Source: Lampropedia hyalina DSM 16112
Lineage (GTDB): Bacteria > Pseudomonadota > Gammaproteobacteria > Burkholderiales > Burkholderiaceae_C
Length of the DNA: 63,111 nucleotides
Direction of reading: 5' to 3'
Assembly: GCF_900129055.1 (NCBI RefSeq)
Contig: NZ_FQUZ01000019.1
Span: forward strand, 1-63,111
Below the pieces are notes generated by a model. That model was not told where the DNA came from. It was given only the letters and a program-made list of their open reading frames with translations, and searched no databases. The position numbers were made by a program, and so were the translations under genes. This document shows positions 7,901 to 17,034 of this stretch, piece by piece. Positions within the stretch are counted from its first letter, which is position 1. Each line of letters starts with the position of its first letter.

Positions 7901-9561
7901 GCCATCTCTCCCTCGGCCTCGATGGCCTTGGCTGTGGGCTTCGTTTTGCGTACCGGCTTGGCCTTGGGCTGGTACTGGTGCGTGCGCCATGCCAGATGCG
8001 CGTGCAGGGCGGCAAAGGCCAGCAAGCTCAACTCGAAGCCAGCGAATACCCAGTCGCCCCCCCACAGACTGCGCCACAGCGGCCTGTCGGTGCTGAAGGC
8101 ATTCAATACCGGCAGCAGGGCCAGCAGCACCGTCGCCAGGGCCAGCAGTTCCACCCAAGCCTTCTTGGCCGGGCGCACCAGTGCCCAGGCCAGCGTGCCG
8201 GCCCAGACGATGAAGAAGCCGTGAATCTCCCACTGGGCACGCTCGGCGGTGTGCAGCGGCAGCAGCCGGTTGCACCAGAAGAACGCAGCCATGGCCGCGC
8301 TCAATCCCGCAATCGCGGCAACATTGAGCCGCTCCACCAGTGCAAAGCCGAAGTAGGGTTTGAGCGGATCGGGCAGCTTGGTGCGGCGTTTGACCGTCCA
8401 CAGCACCAGCCCGGAACCCACCATCGCCGTGCCCGCCAGACTGACGAGAAAGTACATCCAGCGCGTGACCGTGTCCGCAAAGCGGCCCAGGTGCAGGCCG
8501 TAGAGCACACCCCGGGTCTCGGCTGCTGCACCCACGCGATCCTTGGTTTCCATGATGTCGCCCGTGGTGCCATGGAAGACGATGTAGCGCGGGCTGGTGC
8601 TCACGCGGCCTTGCTCGCTCGGCACCAGCGTGACTCTGGCACTGGCATCGCCGGGGTTGTGGATGGTGATGCGGCCCACCTGCTGCCCCTGCCAGTGCTG
8701 CCGGGCCTTCTGCACCATCGGGGCAATCGGGGCCAGCTCTGCGGCCTGGCCGCTTGGCGGCCCGGCAGGCACGAAGGCACTCATTTCAGCGGTGAGCTGC
8801 TGGCGTTGCTGCGGGGTCTGGAAGGCCACATCGCTGGCAAACGGCAGGTACAGCAGCATCAGCGTGACCAGCCCGCTCCAGGTAATCATGAAGTGGAACG
8901 GCAGGCCCAGCACCGACAGCGCGGCATGGCCATCGAGCCAGCTGCGCTGGCCCTTGCCCCAGCGGAACGTGAAGAAATCCGCAAAAATCTTCTTGTGCGT
9001 AATCACCCCGCTGACGATGGCCACCAGCATGAACATGGCACAGAAGCCCGCCAGCCAGCGCGCCCACAACACCGGCATGTAGTGGAAATTGAAATGGAAG
9101 GCGTAGAAAAAGTCGCCCCCGCGCGTCTCGCGCGCTTGCAGCCGCTGGCCGCTGGTGGCATCGAAAACGCCATTGCCAAAGCGGGGGCCTTCACCGGGCG
9201 GATTGCGCCAGAACGCCGATGCCGTCGCGTTGCGGGGCGTGGGCAGGGTGATCGTCCACTGCGGCGCGCCGGGTGCATGTTCGCGGGCCATGGCATCGAC
9301 CAGACGCTGGGCGACGATGGCCGCATCTTCGCGCTGCACGGCAGCGGGCAGTTCCGGGCGCATCCAGGCACTCATCTCGTCGCGGAAGTAGGCGACCGTG
9401 CCAGTGAGGAACATGGCATACAGAATCCAGCCCACCAGCAGGCCCGTCCAGATGTGCAGGTCGGACATGGTCTGGCGGATGCCCTTGGGTTTGACGGGCT
9501 TGCCGGGTTTTGCGGATTGGATGGCCTTGGGCGGCACCGTCTGGCTCTCTGTGCTGCTCAT
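7897..9561 (-). CDS. PepSY-associated membrane protein, probable ferrisiderophore reductase
   Basis: 554 residues from the ATG at 9561, which overlaps the stop of the preceding gene (ATGA). The first segment, LHIWTGLLVGWILYAMFLTGTVAYF, begins a PepSY_TM protein with several membrane helices carrying conserved His residues (HFNFHYMPV, LPFHFMITWSG, YGLHLGRFAD). Homologues such as P. aeruginosa FpvG and FoxB are inner-membrane proteins involved in reducing iron from siderophores, and the operon position supports the same role here. The C-terminal third adds more helices and a Lys-rich cytoplasmic tail. A longer frame upstream to 9834 is overlap with the DUF3649 gene, not an N-terminus. Confidence 0.88.
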   Translation of the reverse strand: MSSTESQTVPPKAIQSAKPGKPVKPKGIRQTMSDLHIWTGLLVGWILYAMFLTGTVAYFRDEMSAWMRPELPAAVQREDAAIVAQRLVDAMAREHAPGAPQWTITLPTPRNATASAFWRNPPGEGPRFGNGVFDATSGQRLQARETRGGDFFYAFHFNFHYMPVLWARWLAGFCAMFMLVAIVSGVITHKKIFADFFTFRWGKGQRSWLDGHAALSVLGLPFHFMITWSGLVTLMLLYLPFASDVAFQTPQQRQQLTAEMSAFVPAGPPSGQAAELAPIAPMVQKARQHWQGQQVGRITIHNPGDASARVTLVPSEQGRVSTSPRYIVFHGTTGDIMETKDRVGAAAETRGVLYGLHLGRFADTVTRWMYFLVSLAGTAMVGSGLVLWTVKRRTKLPDPLKPYFGFALVERLNVAAIAGLSAAMAAFFWCNRLLPLHTAERAQWEIHGFFIVWAGTLAWALVRPAKKAWVELLALATVLLALLPVLNAFSTDRPLWRSLWGGDWVFAGFELSLLAFAALHAHLAWRTHQYQPKAKPVRKTKPTAKAIEAEGEMA

Positions 9562-9887
9562 GCCCCGGCCCCATGCCACACCCACAGGGCCAGTGGCAGC
9601 AATACCAGCGCGGCCACCACCAGACCGACCCAGGCACGGGTGGCCGAGCGCACGGCAAACACCCACACCACCGCACCGGCATAGACGAGGAAGGCCAGTT
9701 GCATGCCCCACAGCACCGCTTCGGGCCGCGAGATGGGCAGTGCCAGCACCGCCACGGAAAACAGCGCGGCCAGCGCATAGCCACCCAGCAACGCAGCGAC
9801 GATGCGCGAGATCAGGCCGCTCCAGCGGAGACACCAGCTCAAGAAAGCTTGTAACCGCAAAGAAATGCGGTCAGCAAACACCAGCAT
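9558..9887 (-). CDS. DUF3649 family membrane protein of a siderophore-uptake operon
   Basis: 109 residues with three or four hydrophobic segments (SRIVAALLGGYALAALFSVA, AVLWGMQLAFLVYAGAVVWVF, WVGLVVAALVLLPLALWVW). Size and context, directly before a PepSY gene and after a TonB-dependent receptor, match DUF3649. The ATG at 9887 is preferred over one at 9899 because GGAG lies 7-10 bases upstream of it. Function is unknown; the family is tied to siderophore iron uptake. Confidence 0.8.
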   Translation of the reverse strand: MLVFADRISLRLQAFLSWCLRWSGLISRIVAALLGGYALAALFSVAVLALPISRPEAVLWGMQLAFLVYAGAVVWVFAVRSATRAWVGLVVAALVLLPLALWVWHGAGA

Positions 9888-9983
9888 GTTCAGCTCCATT
9901 CATGCCTTGCGTACAAACACGATGAAAAGAAATAAAGGATTGGTTTGCTATCGGCACCGTGTACTGCATACGATGGAGTTCTT

Positions 9984-12425
9984 TTAAAAATCGACGGTTG
10001 CTGATACCAAGAAGGTGCGAGGAGCCCCCAGTCCACTGGAGAGCGTACTGGCCCAATATGCTTTGTTGGTAACGTTTTGAACTGTGGCTCGCAATGTCAG
10101 TGGGTGATCGCCAAATGCGGTTGTGTAACGTGCTCCGATGTCGTAAATGGTGCGACCTGGTACCCACAGCGAGTTGTCTGCGTTGATGTACTGCTTGGTT
10201 GCCGATGAGGCATTGGTAGTCAGGGTCAGACCTTGGATGGCGGCAATATCCCATTCCGCCCCAAGCTTGGCCTGAAGTTTGGGAGCACCGGTTGCCAACT
10301 TGCCCTGATTGACTCCACCAGAGGTTTGGGTGAGTTTGGGCTCCAGGTAGCCAATACCCCCCATCAGGCGAATACCTTGGTAGGGCATACCAAAGAAATT
10401 CCATTCCACGCCACGGTTGCGTTGCTCGCCACCAAAAGCATAGACGTTGGTCACGGGGTCTGTGTACGAACTGGGACGCTCAATCTCGTAGAGGCTGAAC
10501 GTGTGTGCGAAGTCGCCGTGGTCGAATTTGAAGCCAATTTCCTTCTGCTTGGTCTTATAGGGCGGGAAAACCTGCCCGGCATTCGCTGCACTGGCTGGAG
10601 CGGTCGCCCCCTGGCTCAGGCCTTCAACGTAGTTGCCGTACATGGAGAACGTGTTGCTGATTTTGATCAGCAGTGCCCCCGCAGGTGTGGTGGCATGGGC
10701 ATCGTAGCGGGAGGTGCGTGCGCCGCTGGCAGCGTCGAAGCTATCGCTTACCACCTGCTGGCGGCGAATGCCAAGCGTCAATTGCACTCTGTCTTCGGCA
10801 AACGACAGTGTATCTGCCACTCCATAGCTGCTCATGCGTACTGCACCGGTTTTGCTCAGTGGTTCCTGACTGAAGCTTGTATCCACCGATGGCCCCCAAA
10901 CCGGCGCATAAATATTAGTGACCCATGGCTCTGTCCACATGTTGCGTAGAAAACCAAATTTGGTCGTGCTTTTGAAGTGCGTGGTGTTCATTACCCATTC
11001 ATGGCCGATTGCTCCGGTCTGAAATGTTCCGCGCAAGCCAAGCTCGCCAGTGCGGCGACTGATGATTGAGCGTTGATGTGAAACGTTATTGCGGATGTCC
11101 CCAGCCTCGTTGAAAACTTGGTAGGTTGATGCAGCCAGTGCGTCGAAATCCACTTTGCTGCCCCCCAGTGCTGCGTAGGCTGTCAGGTGATTGGTGATAT
11201 CCACTTCGCCACGAAACACCGCAGCACGGTCTTCTGTGTTGGTAAACGTCCAGGTTGGGTTCAACAGGGTTTCGGGCTTTGGTGGGCGGAGCACTGGCAG
11301 ACCCGATGCGAGACTCACGCCACGGTTGAGGCCATCCACATGGTCCTTGCTGGTATACAGGTCTGCCGAGAAACGCGCACCCTTACCACGCCAATCCATT
11401 GCCAGCGAGGCCAGGTTGGTTTCCTTGTCCTGATGGTTCACGGCCCCCTCGCCATCCCGATACACGCCATTGACACGGATGCCCAACTCCTTGTTTTCGC
11501 CGAAACGTCTACCGACATCAATGTGTCCGCCAAACTGTGCATCGGACATATAGGTTGCCGTCAGTTGTGTCAGGGGCGTGTCTCCTGCGCGTTTGGGCAC
11601 CAGATTGATGCTGCCTCCTACCGAACCACCCGGAGGCATGCCGTTGAGCAAGGCTGATGGACCTTTCAGCACTTCGACACGTTCATACATTTCCGGTGTC
11701 GTACGGTAATAAGGCTCGACACCATGTAGCCCTGCTACGGTGGCACTCGCACCAAAACCACGAATGGAGTAAGACTCGCCGATCATTCCAGATGCACCAT
11801 TGCTGAACACAGCAGGATCGGTTGCTGCCACCACACTTGGCAAGTCGCGCGCTTGTCTGTCCTGTGCGTAAGTATCTGTATAACTGATAGTCGCAAACGG
11901 CGTTTCCATGAAATCCTTGTTGCCCAGCATCCCGATGCGGCTGCCGCTGGCGACCTGTCCTCCTGCATAGACTGGTGGCAATTCCCCCGGTGCATATCCC
12001 GAGGAGGCGGCCACCACCACTTCGGGCAACGCTCCAGTGGCAGAAGAGCTGCGACTGGCGCGAAGCACCGTGAATGCGCCCGGCACACTGTCATTGACCT
12101 GCAAATCCGTGCCTGCCAGCAGCAGATTCAATGCCTGGCGGGGGAGGTAGCTGCCCTGGACAGCCGGGGCCGTATGACCTGCCACCACTTGCTGGTCAAA
12201 CAGCACCTGATGGCGCGATTGCTGCGAAAACCGATTGAGCGCGTGGGCCAGCGGCTGGGCTGGAATATGGAAGGTGATGCTCTGCTGTGCAGAAGCTGCG
12301 GTACTGGGTTGCTGGGCGCACAAGGTTTGAGGGGCCAGGCTGACGAGGGCGGCCGCGCTCAGCACCGACAGGCTCACCAGCGGGCGTACCTGTGCGCGAG
12401 CAGCCAGGCGGTTGCGATTTTTCAT
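9984..12425 (-). CDS. TonB-dependent siderophore receptor with signalling (STN) domain
   Basis: 813 residues from the ATG at 12425, preceded by AAGGA. Signal peptide about 1-37, ending near LCAQQ. An STN (secretin/TonB N-terminal) domain follows at about 50-122, as in FecA/FpvA-type receptors that talk to a FecR-like partner. The plug contains YSIRGFGAS and VEVLKGPSALLNGMPPGG, then the long 22-strand barrel ending in a C-terminal Phe (SATVDF), the usual outer-membrane assembly signal. It imports a ferric siderophore with TonB-ExbBD energy. The barrel resembles FhuE/FpvA-type receptors, but the ligand cannot be told from sequence alone. It is divergent from the sigma/anti-sigma pair and followed by the DUF3649-PepSY-DUF3325 genes. 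Confidence 0.93.
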   Translation of the reverse strand: MKNRNRLAARAQVRPLVSLSVLSAAALVSLAPQTLCAQQPSTAASAQQSITFHIPAQPLAHALNRFSQQSRHQVLFDQQVVAGHTAPAVQGSYLPRQALNLLLAGTDLQVNDSVPGAFTVLRASRSSSATGALPEVVVAASSGYAPGELPPVYAGGQVASGSRIGMLGNKDFMETPFATISYTDTYAQDRQARDLPSVVAATDPAVFSNGASGMIGESYSIRGFGASATVAGLHGVEPYYRTTPEMYERVEVLKGPSALLNGMPPGGSVGGSINLVPKRAGDTPLTQLTATYMSDAQFGGHIDVGRRFGENKELGIRVNGVYRDGEGAVNHQDKETNLASLAMDWRGKGARFSADLYTSKDHVDGLNRGVSLASGLPVLRPPKPETLLNPTWTFTNTEDRAAVFRGEVDITNHLTAYAALGGSKVDFDALAASTYQVFNEAGDIRNNVSHQRSIISRRTGELGLRGTFQTGAIGHEWVMNTTHFKSTTKFGFLRNMWTEPWVTNIYAPVWGPSVDTSFSQEPLSKTGAVRMSSYGVADTLSFAEDRVQLTLGIRRQQVVSDSFDAASGARTSRYDAHATTPAGALLIKISNTFSMYGNYVEGLSQGATAPASAANAGQVFPPYKTKQKEIGFKFDHGDFAHTFSLYEIERPSSYTDPVTNVYAFGGEQRNRGVEWNFFGMPYQGIRLMGGIGYLEPKLTQTSGGVNQGKLATGAPKLQAKLGAEWDIAAIQGLTLTTNASSATKQYINADNSLWVPGRTIYDIGARYTTAFGDHPLTLRATVQNVTNKAYWASTLSSGLGAPRTFLVSATVDF

Positions 12426-12888
12426 TCCACGATTCCTTTGACGGGCTGTGCTGAATGGGCACCAGATTGAATGCTTCAAACAAAAAAGGCGGGTGGTGGC
12501 TGGGCAGAAAAATGCGTGGCTGGCAACCGCAGGCCCGGTGCACTGCCCCACGATTCCCCTTGGGTTCAAAGCCGGTGCAGTGTGTGTGGCCCTATCTATA
12601 TCAACCCTCCAGATGTGCCAAGTGGGAAGCAGGGAATGAAAATTATTTGTAATTTATTGCAACAAAACTGCCGTTGTGGTGTTGGCAGCCGGGGCCGGAT
12701 GCGATTGGGCAGGAGTGCGGCGATAATCAGAATTTCAAGCTATTATCGAAGGTAGAATCGTTCTTATTCTAATATCGTGAACGCGTTCTAAGATTGATCG
12801 CAGCCAGTCGCCTGAATTTTTGAGTAAACGATGGCGTTCAGAGACTGGCAGTGGCCGCCCATCAGCCCAATTCCTGCAAGAATGCCCC
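12426..12888. other. Divergent regulatory region between receptor and sigma factor genes
   Basis: No gene seen in 463 bp. The AT-rich core (12640-12790) should hold both promoters and iron-responsive sites: a CGATAAT..ATTATCG inverted repeat (12721-12748) and TAGAAT-N7-ATTCTA (12753-12771). Confidence 0.6.
12753..12771. promoter_or_regulatory. Candidate Fur box
   Basis: A perfect inverted repeat TAGAAT-N7-ATTCTA spans 19 bp, the length of a Fur box, between the receptor and sigma-factor starts. It agrees with the classical consensus at only about half the positions. An AT-rich inverted repeat at 12721-12748 is an alternative. Confidence 0.35.
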
Positions 12889-13551
12889 GTGGAAAAACGC
12901 CAGCTTGCTTCCTCCGGCCAGTTGGCCCACGCCTACACCAGGCTGCGTGCACCCTTGCTGCGCGTGTTGCAGCGGCTGTTGCCCAGCCCGCACGATGCGG
13001 AAGATGCCTTGCACAAGACCTTCGCGCGCTATGCCAATGCCGCCCGGCAGGTGCCTGAGGATGAACAGGCACCGTACCTGCACCGCTGTGCCGTGAACGT
13101 GGCGCGGGACTTCTGGAAACTCCCCGAGCAGAAGCTGGAGCATCTTTCCTTGGAAGACAACATCGATTTGCTGGAAGCACTGGCCGCCGAGCAGGAAAGC
13201 ACCGACCCCGCTGCCTTGCTGGAGCAAACCCAGCGCGAGCGGCTGCTGGAGCAGGCCATGGCCGAACTGCCCGAACGCCAGCGCGATGTGCTGGTGTGGC
13301 ATCGCATCGATGGACTCTCGCAAAGCGAGATTGCCGAGCGCATGGGAGTATCGCGCCGCACGGTGTACAGCCAGTTGCAGGCCGCGCTGGATTACTGCCA
13401 GCAGCGCGTGCGTTACCCCAGTGCCCAGGCCATGCAGCAGGCCATTGGGCAGCAAAACCAGCGGCACAATGCCAAGCAGCCTGCCGATGCAGCGCAGCAG
13501 GCAAACCACAAGAGCCAGACGCAAGGCCCGCAACAAGGCCCTATCCGATGA
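12889..13551 (+). CDS. FecI-like ECF sigma factor
   Basis: ECF sigma factor expected to direct RNA polymerase to the siderophore receptor promoter when released by the FecR-like partner. Region 2 is seen around PHDAEDALHKTFARYANAA and region 4 as LPERQRDVLVWHRIDGLS followed by the helix-turn-helix QSEIAERMGVSRRTVYSQL. The GTG at 12889 puts region 2 at the usual distance from the N-terminus; a TTG at 12820 would add 23 unlikely residues. From 12889 the protein is 220 residues, with an unusual Gln/Asn-rich tail of about 45 residues after region 4. Its TGA overlaps the ATG of the FecR gene. Confidence 0.88.
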   Translation: MEKRQLASSGQLAHAYTRLRAPLLRVLQRLLPSPHDAEDALHKTFARYANAARQVPEDEQAPYLHRCAVNVARDFWKLPEQKLEHLSLEDNIDLLEALAAEQESTDPAALLEQTQRERLLEQAMAELPERQRDVLVWHRIDGLSQSEIAERMGVSRRTVYSQLQAALDYCQQRVRYPSAQAMQQAIGQQNQRHNAKQPADAAQQANHKSQTQGPQQGPIR

Positions 13552-14657
13552 CCCATGACCCCAGCCCACCAGAGCTGAACCAGATCGCCACGGATTATTT
13601 TCTGCGCCGCCGTGAGCCGGACTGGAGCGAAACCGACGAAGCGCAGTTGAAGCAGTGGCTCAAGGCCAGCCCCCACCACACGGCCATCTACGCCCATGTG
13701 GCACGCACCTGGGCGAGCTTGGCGAAGGTGCCACGTCCCGTATTGGCAAGCGATGCCGCTGCACAGGCACAGCCTGATGGCACATCAGCAGGAACATCCA
13801 TGCCAGAACCTGCCGTGGTTCCGGCGCGTGCGAGCGAATTCGCCTGGACTGCGCCACCAGCCGGTGTGCGGGGCACTCGTCAGGATGAAAGACCGCCAGT
13901 GGCCCACGGTTGGCTGGCCCACATCTTCGGCAGACTGGCCCCCGTCATGCTGGTGCTGGCCGTGCTGGGCGGCGCCGCAGGCTGGTACTGGTGGGACACC
14001 ACGCCCGGCTATCGCCAAACCATTGCCCATACAGCACCGCAACCGTACACACTGGACTTGCCCGATGGCAGCCAGATCGTGGTGAACACCGGCAGCGCAA
14101 TCGAAGTGCGCTACTACCCGCGCAGACGTGAGGTGGTGCTCTCCAGTGGCGAAGCATTTTTTCAGGTCATGCCCGATGCGCAACGTCCATTCACCGTCGA
14201 TACCGGCCCCAGCCGCGTGACGGTTGTCGGCACAGCATTCAACGTCCGCGCTGCACCGCCGGCCATGCAGGTCAAGGTGCAGGAAGGCATCGTGCAGGTA
14301 CAGCCCGACCGCACAGACCCCCGCCGCCAGGCCGTGCTCCTCAGGGCAGGCCAGGGCATCAGCATCCAGGAAGACGGCAGCCAATATGCCGCCATCCCCA
14401 CCGATGCCGACACCGTGGGCGACTGGCGCAAAGGCCAGCTCATCTTCCGCCAGACACCCTTGCAAACCGTCGTGGAAGAACTGCAACGCTACACCCGCCA
14501 CCCCATCCGCCTGGCCAGGGATCAACGCCTGATCGCCCTTCCAGTGACCGGCAGTGCCATCACCCACAACCCCGAAACTTTCCTGCAAGCCCTGCCGCAA
14601 CTCTTGCCGGTGCGGGTGCAACAGCGGAGAGGGGAGTGGGTGATTTCGCGCAGGTGA
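13548..14657 (+). CDS. FecR-like transmembrane anti-sigma/sigma regulator
   Basis: 369 residues; the ATG overlaps the sigma-factor stop (ATGA), so sigma and regulator are made in step. The N-terminal cytoplasmic FecR/DUF4880 domain (about 10-60) includes YFLRRREPDWSETDEAQLKQW. One membrane helix follows (about 130-149, APVMLVLAVLGGAAGWYWW), then the periplasmic FecR domain (PYTLDLPDGSQIVVNTGSAI, GEAFFQV, VVGTAFNVRA). A C-terminal STN-like domain (about 300-365) should contact the receptor's signalling domain. A 60-residue Ala/Pro-rich cytoplasmic linker before the helix is longer than in E. coli FecR. The gene is followed by the repeat at 14690. Confidence 0.92.
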   Translation: MTHDPSPPELNQIATDYFLRRREPDWSETDEAQLKQWLKASPHHTAIYAHVARTWASLAKVPRPVLASDAAAQAQPDGTSAGTSMPEPAVVPARASEFAWTAPPAGVRGTRQDERPPVAHGWLAHIFGRLAPVMLVLAVLGGAAGWYWWDTTPGYRQTIAHTAPQPYTLDLPDGSQIVVNTGSAIEVRYYPRRREVVLSSGEAFFQVMPDAQRPFTVDTGPSRVTVVGTAFNVRAAPPAMQVKVQEGIVQVQPDRTDPRRQAVLLRAGQGISIQEDGSQYAAIPTDADTVGDWRKGQLIFRQTPLQTVVEELQRYTRHPIRLARDQRLIALPVTGSAITHNPETFLQALPQLLPVRVQQRRGEWVISRR

Positions 14658-14689
14658 ACGGATGGAGTGGCCGCACAGGTGTGGAAATT

Positions 14690-14856
14690 TAGGGAAGGTC
14701 TGCAAAACTCTTGCGGTAAGCCCGCGCCCGCCAGTGGGATGCAGCGCAAGGCGGATTTTGCGGTCAATAGCGGGGCTATTGACCGCAAAAGCCAACGCGG
14801 CGATGCGCCCAGTGGCGGGATGCGGGCGGCGCAACGGGTTTTGCAGACCTTCCTTA
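14690..14856. repeat. MITE-like repeat, copy 2 (full length)
   Basis: A 167-bp near-palindrome. Outer ends GGAAGGTCTGCAAAA and TTTTGCAGACCTTCC, central perfect stem TTTTGCGGTCAATAG / CTATTGACCGCAAAA around CGGGG, and imperfectly paired GC-rich middle arms. It lies between convergent fecR-like and glmS genes. Copy 1 is the same sequence in reverse orientation with an internal deletion. It carries no coding capacity, so it depends on outside enzymes if mobile. Confidence 0.82.
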
Positions 14857-14946
14857 GCAGGTGTAATTGAATGTCTGTTTCGCAGCGAGGCTGTGTAAAA
14901 ACTCAAAAAGTCACGTTTTTGGGAGTAGCACAACCAACTTCCGCTT

Positions 14947-15005
14947 GGGTGTGAAAACGGCCAGAAAGACTTTATTTGCTGCCTGGATATTGGCCGTGCA
15001 CACCC
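14947..15005. repeat. Nested inverted repeat downstream of glmS
   Basis: Outer arms GGGTGTG (14947-14953) and CACACCC (14999-15005); inner arms CGGCCA (14958-14963) and TGGCCG (14991-14996). It starts 8 bp past the glmS stop and would fold in the glmS transcript. There is no U-run, so a classical terminator is doubtful. Confidence 0.5.
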
Positions 15006-15012
15006 TTTACGT

Positions 15013-16905
15013 TTATTCCACCGTCACGCTTTTGGCCAGGTTGCGGGGTTTGTCCACGTCCGTGCCTTTGCCCAGGGCCGTGTGGTAGGCCAGCAGTTGC
15101 AGCGGGATGACGTGCAGGATGGGGCTGAGCGGGCCGCTGTGTTCGGGCATGCGGATGGCGTGCAGGCCCTTGTCGCTGTGGATGTGGGTGTTGGCATCGG
15201 CCAGGACGTAGAGCACGCCGCCACGGGCGCGCACTTCCTGCATATTGCTTTTGAGTTTTTCCAGCAGTGCGTCGTTCGGGGCGACCACGACGACGGGCAT
15301 CTGGCTGGTGACGAGGGCCAGCGGGCCGTGCTTGAGTTCGCCAGCCGGGTAGGCTTCGGCGTGGATGTAGCTGATTTCCTTGAGCTTGAGCGCGCCTTCG
15401 AGGGCAATTGGGTAGTGCATGCCGCGCCCCAGGAACAGGGCGTTGTCCATGCGGGCGAAGTCGTCGGCCCAACTGATGATTTGCGGCTCCAGTGCCAGCA
15501 CGGCCTGCACGGCACTGGGAATGTGGCGCAGGGCTTGCAGGTGTTCATTGATCTGTGCTTCCGACAGAACGCCTTTGGTTTGCGCCAGTGCGAGGGTCAG
15601 CAGGAAGAAGGCGGCCAGTTGCGTGGTGAATGCCTTGGTGGAGGCGACGCCGATTTCCACCCCGGCGCGGGTGATGTAGCTGTGGCGGCATTCACGCACC
15701 AGGGTGCTGGTGGCGACGTTGCAGATGCTGAGGGTGTGCTGGTGCCCCAGCGACTTGGCATGGCGCAGGGCGGCGAGGGTGTCGGCGGTTTCGCCGGACT
15801 GGCTGACGGTGATGACCAGAGCGCGCGGGTTGGGCACGGAGTCGCGATAGCGGTATTCGCTGGCAATTTCCACCTGAACCGGGATTTTGGCCAGGGATTC
15901 GATCCAGTATTTGGCCACCAGCGCGCTGTAGTAGCTGGTGCCGCAGGCCAGAATCAGCAGGGAGTCGATGGCCTTGAACGTGGAGTAGGCTCCGTCGCCG
16001 AACAGTTCGGGGCTGATCTCCAGTACGTCGGTGAGGGTGTCCGAGAGGGCGCGGGGCTGCTCGAAGATTTCCTTCTGCATGTAGTGCTGGTAAGGCTCCA
16101 GTTCGGCGGCTGCGGCGAAGGCCTTGACGGCCTGCACCGGGCGTTGCGCGGCTTCCAGCGGCTGTCCCTGGCTGTCGCTGAGCCAGTATTTGCCGGTCTG
16201 CAAGTCCACGAGGTCGCCTTCTTCGAGGTAGATGATCTGGTCGGTGACACCGGCCAGTGCCATGGCATCGCTGGCGAGGAAGTTGCGCTGTCCGGCGGCA
16301 TCGATGCCCAGCACCAGAGGCGATCCGGCACGCGCGCCCACCAGCCGGTGGGGTTCGTCGCGGTGGATGACGGCCAGCGCGTAGGCTCCGCGCAGTTGCG
16401 TTGTGGCCTCGCGCAGGGCCTGGAACAGGTCGCCTTCGTAGAGGCTGTCGATCAGGTGGGCGACCACTTCGGTGTCGGTGGCACTGGCGAATACATAGCC
16501 CTTGGCTTCCAGTTGCTGGCGCAGGGTTTCGTAGTTTTCGATGATGCCGTTGTGTACCAGTGCGATGCGGGCGGTCTGCTCGGGGCTGTCGGCACTGTGT
16601 GGGCCAGGGCCAAAGCTGAAATGGGGGTGGGCGTTCACCACCGAAGGTTCACCGTGGGTGGCCCATCGGGTGTGGGCAATGCCGATGGATTCGCGCAGTT
16701 CTTCGGCCTGGGCCTGGGCTTGCAGTTGTGCCACCCGTGCGGTGCTGCGGGTGCGGTGCAGGCCGGTGTGTGCACCGGGCACGAGGCTGCCGGTATGCAC
16801 TGCGAGGCCACAGGAGTCATAGCCCCGGTATTCCAGCCGTTGCAGCCCTTGAATCAGTACGGGAACCACATCGTTTTGCCCTACGCCTGCCACAATGCCA
16901 CACAT
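15013..16905 (-). CDS. glmS: Glutamine--fructose-6-phosphate aminotransferase (isomerizing)
   Basis: 630 residues. GlmS makes glucosamine-6-phosphate from fructose-6-phosphate and glutamine, the first step to UDP-GlcNAc for peptidoglycan and LPS. The N-terminus [10 protein letters not shown] gives the catalytic Cys after Met removal. The class II amidotransferase domain includes [17 protein letters not shown] and HNGIIENY. Two SIS domains follow ([35 protein letters not shown]), and the C-terminus [13 protein letters not shown] is typical. It is about 20 residues longer than E. coli GlmS because of an insertion near residues 40-75. Divergent from the Lrp-type gene. Confidence 0.97.
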   Translation of the reverse strand: MCGIVAGVGQNDVVPVLIQGLQRLEYRGYDSCGLAVHTGSLVPGAHTGLHRTRSTARVAQLQAQAQAEELRESIGIAHTRWATHGEPSVVNAHPHFSFGPGPHSADSPEQTARIALVHNGIIENYETLRQQLEAKGYVFASATDTEVVAHLIDSLYEGDLFQALREATTQLRGAYALAVIHRDEPHRLVGARAGSPLVLGIDAAGQRNFLASDAMALAGVTDQIIYLEEGDLVDLQTGKYWLSDSQGQPLEAAQRPVQAVKAFAAAAELEPYQHYMQKEIFEQPRALSDTLTDVLEISPELFGDGAYSTFKAIDSLLILACGTSYYSALVAKYWIESLAKIPVQVEIASEYRYRDSVPNPRALVITVSQSGETADTLAALRHAKSLGHQHTLSICNVATSTLVRECRHSYITRAGVEIGVASTKAFTTQLAAFFLLTLALAQTKGVLSEAQINEHLQALRHIPSAVQAVLALEPQIISWADDFARMDNALFLGRGMHYPIALEGALKLKEISYIHAEAYPAGELKHGPLALVTSQMPVVVVAPNDALLEKLKSNMQEVRARGGVLYVLADANTHIHSDKGLHAIRMPEHSGPLSPILHVIPLQLLAYHTALGKGTDVDKPRNLAKSVTVE

Positions 16906-17034
16906 GTCGAATCATCCTTTGCAAAAAAACTGTGCCGTATGCTACGCATTCGGTAAAAAATTAGTATGCAAATAAAGATCAATTAAGAAATAATATTTCA
17001 TATCTATTGATGCTTGAAATTAAATTTCATAAAA

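Larger units (their letters stand above)
14658..15012. other. Gene-free stretch between the FecR-like gene and glmS
   Basis: Holds repeat copy 2 (14690-14856) and a nested inverted repeat downstream of glmS (14947-15005). I see no gene. Confidence 0.6.

Noticed and set aside
15082-16956. 624-codon open frame opposite glmS
   Set aside because: Shadow of glmS; low-complexity translation without any recognisable motif.
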